Assembly: GCA_964568955.1 (NCBI GenBank)
Contig: CAZMSM010000078.1
Location: forward strand, 1-8,775
DNA: 8,775 nucleotides
Source of the DNA: UBA1447 sp964568955
GTDB lineage: Bacteria > Bacillota > Clostridia > Oscillospirales > Acutalibacteraceae
Direction: 5' to 3'
The position numbers and the translations under genes are program-made. Positions 6,923-8,775 of this stretch are shown here, piece after piece; the first letter of the stretch is position 1; each line of letters opens with the position of its first letter. The notes beneath the pieces are model-generated. The model saw nothing but the letters and a program-made list of their open reading frames with translations. It was not told the DNA's origin and made no database searches.

Positions 6923-7315
6923 ATGAAACAAGCATATCCGATTGTTATGACAAAAGACGGTGCTTATTTTGTTGTTGCGGTACCGGATTTGGAAATCAAT
7001 ACCCAAGGCGAAACCATAGCTGAAGCTATGGAGATGGCGCGTGATGCGATAGGAATGTTTGGCTGCTACAAACAAGATGAAAAACAGACAATCGCACCGC
7101 CTTCAAAAATTGACGCAATAAAAGCCCGCAAGACCGACATCGTCACACTTGTTGATGTGGACTTTGACGCCTACCGCAAAAAGCACGAAACCCGCACCGT
7201 GCGTAAAAACCTCACAATCCCCTCTTGGCTTAACAGCGAAGCGGAAAAAGCCGGAATAAACTTTTCATCCGTACTTCAAAATGCGCTGATACAACAGCTG
7301 CATATTACGGAGTGA
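6923..7315 (+). CDS. hicB: HicB family antitoxin with DNA-binding C-terminus
   Basis: A 130-residue antitoxin that should bind and block HicA and repress the operon. The N-terminal half (about 4-48: AYPIVMTKDGAYFVVAVPDL followed by TQGETIAEAMEMARDAIG) is the partial RNase H-like HicB fold. The C-terminal end (about 92-127: TVRKNLTIPSWLNSEAEKAG then INFSSVLQNALIQQL) is a ribbon-helix-helix-like segment; the linker carries no other recognisable motif. The ribosome site AAAGGAGG (6907-6914) is near perfect and 8 bases before the ATG, much stronger than that of hicA, which would favour antitoxin excess. A hairpin with a T-rich tail follows the gene. Confidence 0.92.
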   Translation: MKQAYPIVMTKDGAYFVVAVPDLEINTQGETIAEAMEMARDAIGMFGCYKQDEKQTIAPPSKIDAIKARKTDIVTLVDVDFDAYRKKHETRTVRKNLTIPSWLNSEAEKAGINFSSVLQNALIQQLHITE

Positions 7316-7367
7316 CGACCGTTGCTTTCAAATGCTGTCCCCCCTAATTTTCGTCCCAATTAACACT

Positions 7368-7413
7368 CAGCGACATAAGCGAAAAGCTTATGCCGCTGTT
7401 TTCATCTTTTTTT
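7368..7413 (+). terminator. terminator hairpin between hicB and the convergent minus-strand gene
   Basis: CAGCGACATAAGC (7368-7380) and GCTTATGCCGCTG (7386-7398) form a 13-base stem around GAAAA. On the plus strand it has one A-C mismatch and is followed by TTTT and then a run of seven Ts (7407-7413), suiting termination of hicAB. In minus-strand RNA the mismatch becomes a G-U pair but the downstream U tract is weak, so it may act in both directions with different strength. Confidence 0.7.
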
Positions 7414-7419
7414 CTACCG

Positions 7420-7434
7420 ATAGAAAATTTCTAT
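7420..7434. repeat. 15-base palindrome at the end of the minus-strand gene
   Basis: ATAGAAAATTTCTAT has 7-base arms around one central base and includes the TAG stop codon of the minus-strand gene (7433-7431). It is AT-rich and short, and may only extend the 3'-end structure of that transcript. Confidence 0.3.
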
Positions 7435-8390
7435 ACGACCAGATACGAGGTAATTTGAAAGTTCTTGATTGCTACGGTGCAGTCATAATTGCCGTGTATT
7501 TCGAACCCGATGTTGGTGCCGCCGACAGCAAAATCCTCTGCCGTAATGGGTCGACCGAAAGAATTGGACTCATTGGCTTTTTCAATCATCTTTTGAATAT
7601 GCGGAGTTAAGTTGAGCTTGATACGCGTCCATTTTGATGAAACGCGCGGCTTGCCCAAGCGAAAAAGGCTCCTGAAGCCATAACCGTAAGTATCCGCAGT
7701 GGAAACGGTGTAAATCATTTGGTTGCTGCCGGCGGTATCCACAGCCCAATAAGTATCCTGCAAACCACGGCTGTCAAACAGGTTAACGCCAAACCACACA
7801 AACTCATGCCCCTCAACACCTTTGATGTAAAAATAAGCCAGGTACTGGGCGGCGTTAATCCCTTCTTTGTTGGTAGTATCCTTAAAATCCGTGAGCTTAA
7901 TATCCAAGGTCAGCATCAATTTATCCGCAGCACAGCTGTAAAAGGCGCTGTCTGCCGGCACTGCTTTAAGTGGCGACTGCTCCAACAACAAGTGTGGCCA
8001 GTTGCCCTCCCCCGCCGGCTCACCGCCATACACATTCGCAGCGTTCAGGCGCATGGACACGGACTTGTCCGCCGGGGTATAAGTGACCGTTTTAGTCTTG
8101 CCGTCCGTTATGGTATACATATCGGACGACTCACGCTCGTCCCACAAACAATGTTTGGAACCCCATTGCGCAATCATCCACTCCGGCATAACCGGTAACA
8201 CATTATATGTAAAATTGCCAAGCGGCACCCCCTGCCCGTTTTGTGTGTGCATACTCATCACGGTAAAACCGTTTTCAAATCCGCCGTCCGCAAAGAGATG
8301 CTTTGTTTTATATTCCACAGGCGACGGATTTATGATGCCAAGCAGGGCAAAGATGATGGATATAATGAATGCGATGATTCTTGCTACCAT
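7431..8390 (-). CDS. unrecognised exported or membrane-anchored beta-rich protein
   Basis: I do not recognise this 319-residue protein. The start at 8390 is chosen because GAGGA (minus strand of 8397-8401) lies 6 bases before it. An in-frame ATG at 8441 would add 17 residues (MVAKPNRHNPTKKRGTS) that begin inside a CRISPR repeat, so it is unlikely. Residues 4-20 (RIIAFIISIIFALLGII) form a hydrophobic segment: a signal peptide or N-terminal anchor, with no lipobox Cys. The rest is rich in aromatic, Gly and alternating polar/hydrophobic stretches (YLAYFYIKGVEGHEFVWFGV, then GTNIGFEIHGNYDCTVAIKN), suggesting a jelly-roll or concanavalin-like beta-sandwich such as a carbohydrate-binding module. 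That fold is an inference. Only 38 bases separate its ATG from the CRISPR array, with no promoter visible in them. Confidence 0.75.
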   Translation of the reverse strand: MVARIIAFIISIIFALLGIINPSPVEYKTKHLFADGGFENGFTVMSMHTQNGQGVPLGNFTYNVLPVMPEWMIAQWGSKHCLWDERESSDMYTITDGKTKTVTYTPADKSVSMRLNAANVYGGEPAGEGNWPHLLLEQSPLKAVPADSAFYSCAADKLMLTLDIKLTDFKDTTNKEGINAAQYLAYFYIKGVEGHEFVWFGVNLFDSRGLQDTYWAVDTAGSNQMIYTVSTADTYGYGFRSLFRLGKPRVSSKWTRIKLNLTPHIQKMIEKANESNSFGRPITAEDFAVGGTNIGFEIHGNYDCTVAIKNFQITSYLVV

Positions 8391-8428
8391 GCTGGTTCCT
8401 CGTTTCTTTGTGGGGTTGTGCCGGTTTG

Positions 8429-8775
8429 GTTTTGCTACCAATCAGAACGACACTACTCTAAAACAAGGCGGCACATATCTTAACTATGCGGTTTGTTTTG
8501 CTACCAATCAGAACGACACTACTCTAAAACTATCTTCCAAGGTCTCCGCCTCTCCGTACTGTTTTGCTACCAATCAGAACGACACTACTCTAAAACAGGC
8601 GATACCACCACATAGCCACCATTTTGGTTTTGCTACCAATCAGAACGACACTACTCTAAAACGTCATAATCGAAACAAAAATAACGAACGCAGTTTTGCT
8701 ACCAATCAGAACGACACTACTCTAAAACCTTGATTAAAGAGTATAGCTACAAAAACAGGTTTTGCTACCAATCAG
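8429..8775 (-). CRISPR. type II-like CRISPR array, 36-base repeats and 30-base spacers, cut by the window end
   Basis: Five complete repeats, identical as far as I can see, lie at 8429-8464, 8495-8530, 8561-8596, 8627-8662 and 8693-8728, and a sixth starts at 8759 and runs off the window. The five spacers (8465-8494, 8531-8560, 8597-8626, 8663-8692, 8729-8758) are all exactly 30 bases, giving a 66-base period. On the plus strand the repeat starts GTTTTGCTACC and ends ACTACTCTAAAAC. Its minus-strand reading starts GTTTTAGAGTAGTGT, like type II-A repeats of streptococci (GTTTTAGAGC...), so crRNA is probably made from the minus strand with the leader to the right. The end at 8429 would be the oldest end, yet its repeat is not degenerate. 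No cas gene lies in the window. Confidence 0.96.

Noticed and set aside
6601..7430. tracrRNA for the CRISPR array
   Set aside because: I looked on both strands for a partial complement of the repeat (for example ACACTACT joined to an AAGTTAAAAT-like stretch) in the non-coding parts of this region and found none.
7719..8198. Plus-strand open frame opposite the unknown minus-strand gene
   Set aside because: It has no convincing ribosome site or domain. The minus-strand frame has a ribosome site, an export signal and coherent protein-like composition.
8391..8441. N-terminal extension of the minus-strand gene to the ATG at 8441
   Set aside because: It starts inside a CRISPR repeat, has no ribosome site, and would push the hydrophobic export segment away from the N-terminus.
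8083..8733. Plus-strand open frame with a repeated FATNQNDTTLK peptide
   Set aside because: It reads through the CRISPR repeats. The 66-base period is a multiple of three, which keeps the repeat in one frame and mimics a repeat protein. It also overlaps the better-supported minus-strand gene.

Overview
The window looks like a chromosomal segment of a Gram-positive Clostridia-type Firmicute, perhaps Oscillospiraceae-like. This placement is an inference from the FtsEX / M23 / S41 cluster with a PucR-type regulator upstream, from AGGAG-type ribosome binding sites, and from a type II-like CRISPR repeat. No rRNA, tRNA or transposase is present, so it rests on gene content alone.

Positions 95-6600 hold six plus-strand genes and read as core cell-envelope DNA. 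A PucR/CdaR-like regulator comes first. After a 131-base gap follow ftsE, ftsX, a secreted coiled-coil M23 peptidase, a membrane-anchored PDZ/S41 protein and a polyprenyl-phosphate-type glycosyltransferase. The last five are tightly spaced (ATGA overlap, 11-base overlap, 90-base gap, 9-base gap) and end at an intrinsic terminator at 6624-6652, so they are probably one operon. FtsEX would be the ATP-driven membrane switch and the M23 protein its extracellular effector. That effector keeps all metal and catalytic residues, so it may cut peptidoglycan itself. The S41 protein has instead lost both catalytic residues expected of a C-terminal processing protease (Ser to Gly, Lys to Asn), which suggests a pseudoprotease acting as a PDZ scaffold or regulator.

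Positions 6674-7413 are an accessory module: a good sigma-A-type promoter with a tandem 9-base repeat over it, a hicA toxin gene of only 57 codons, hicB, and a terminator hairpin.

Positions 7431-8390 carry a minus-strand gene for an unrecognised exported or membrane-anchored, probably beta-rich protein. Immediately upstream of it, at 8429 to the window end, lies a CRISPR array (36-base repeat, five 30-base spacers, sixth repeat cut by the window edge). Reading the repeat on the minus strand gives a type II-A-like start (GTTTTAGAG), so the leader and any cas9 operon should lie to the right, outside the window, and array transcription would run toward the unknown gene. No cas gene or tracrRNA-like anti-repeat was found here.
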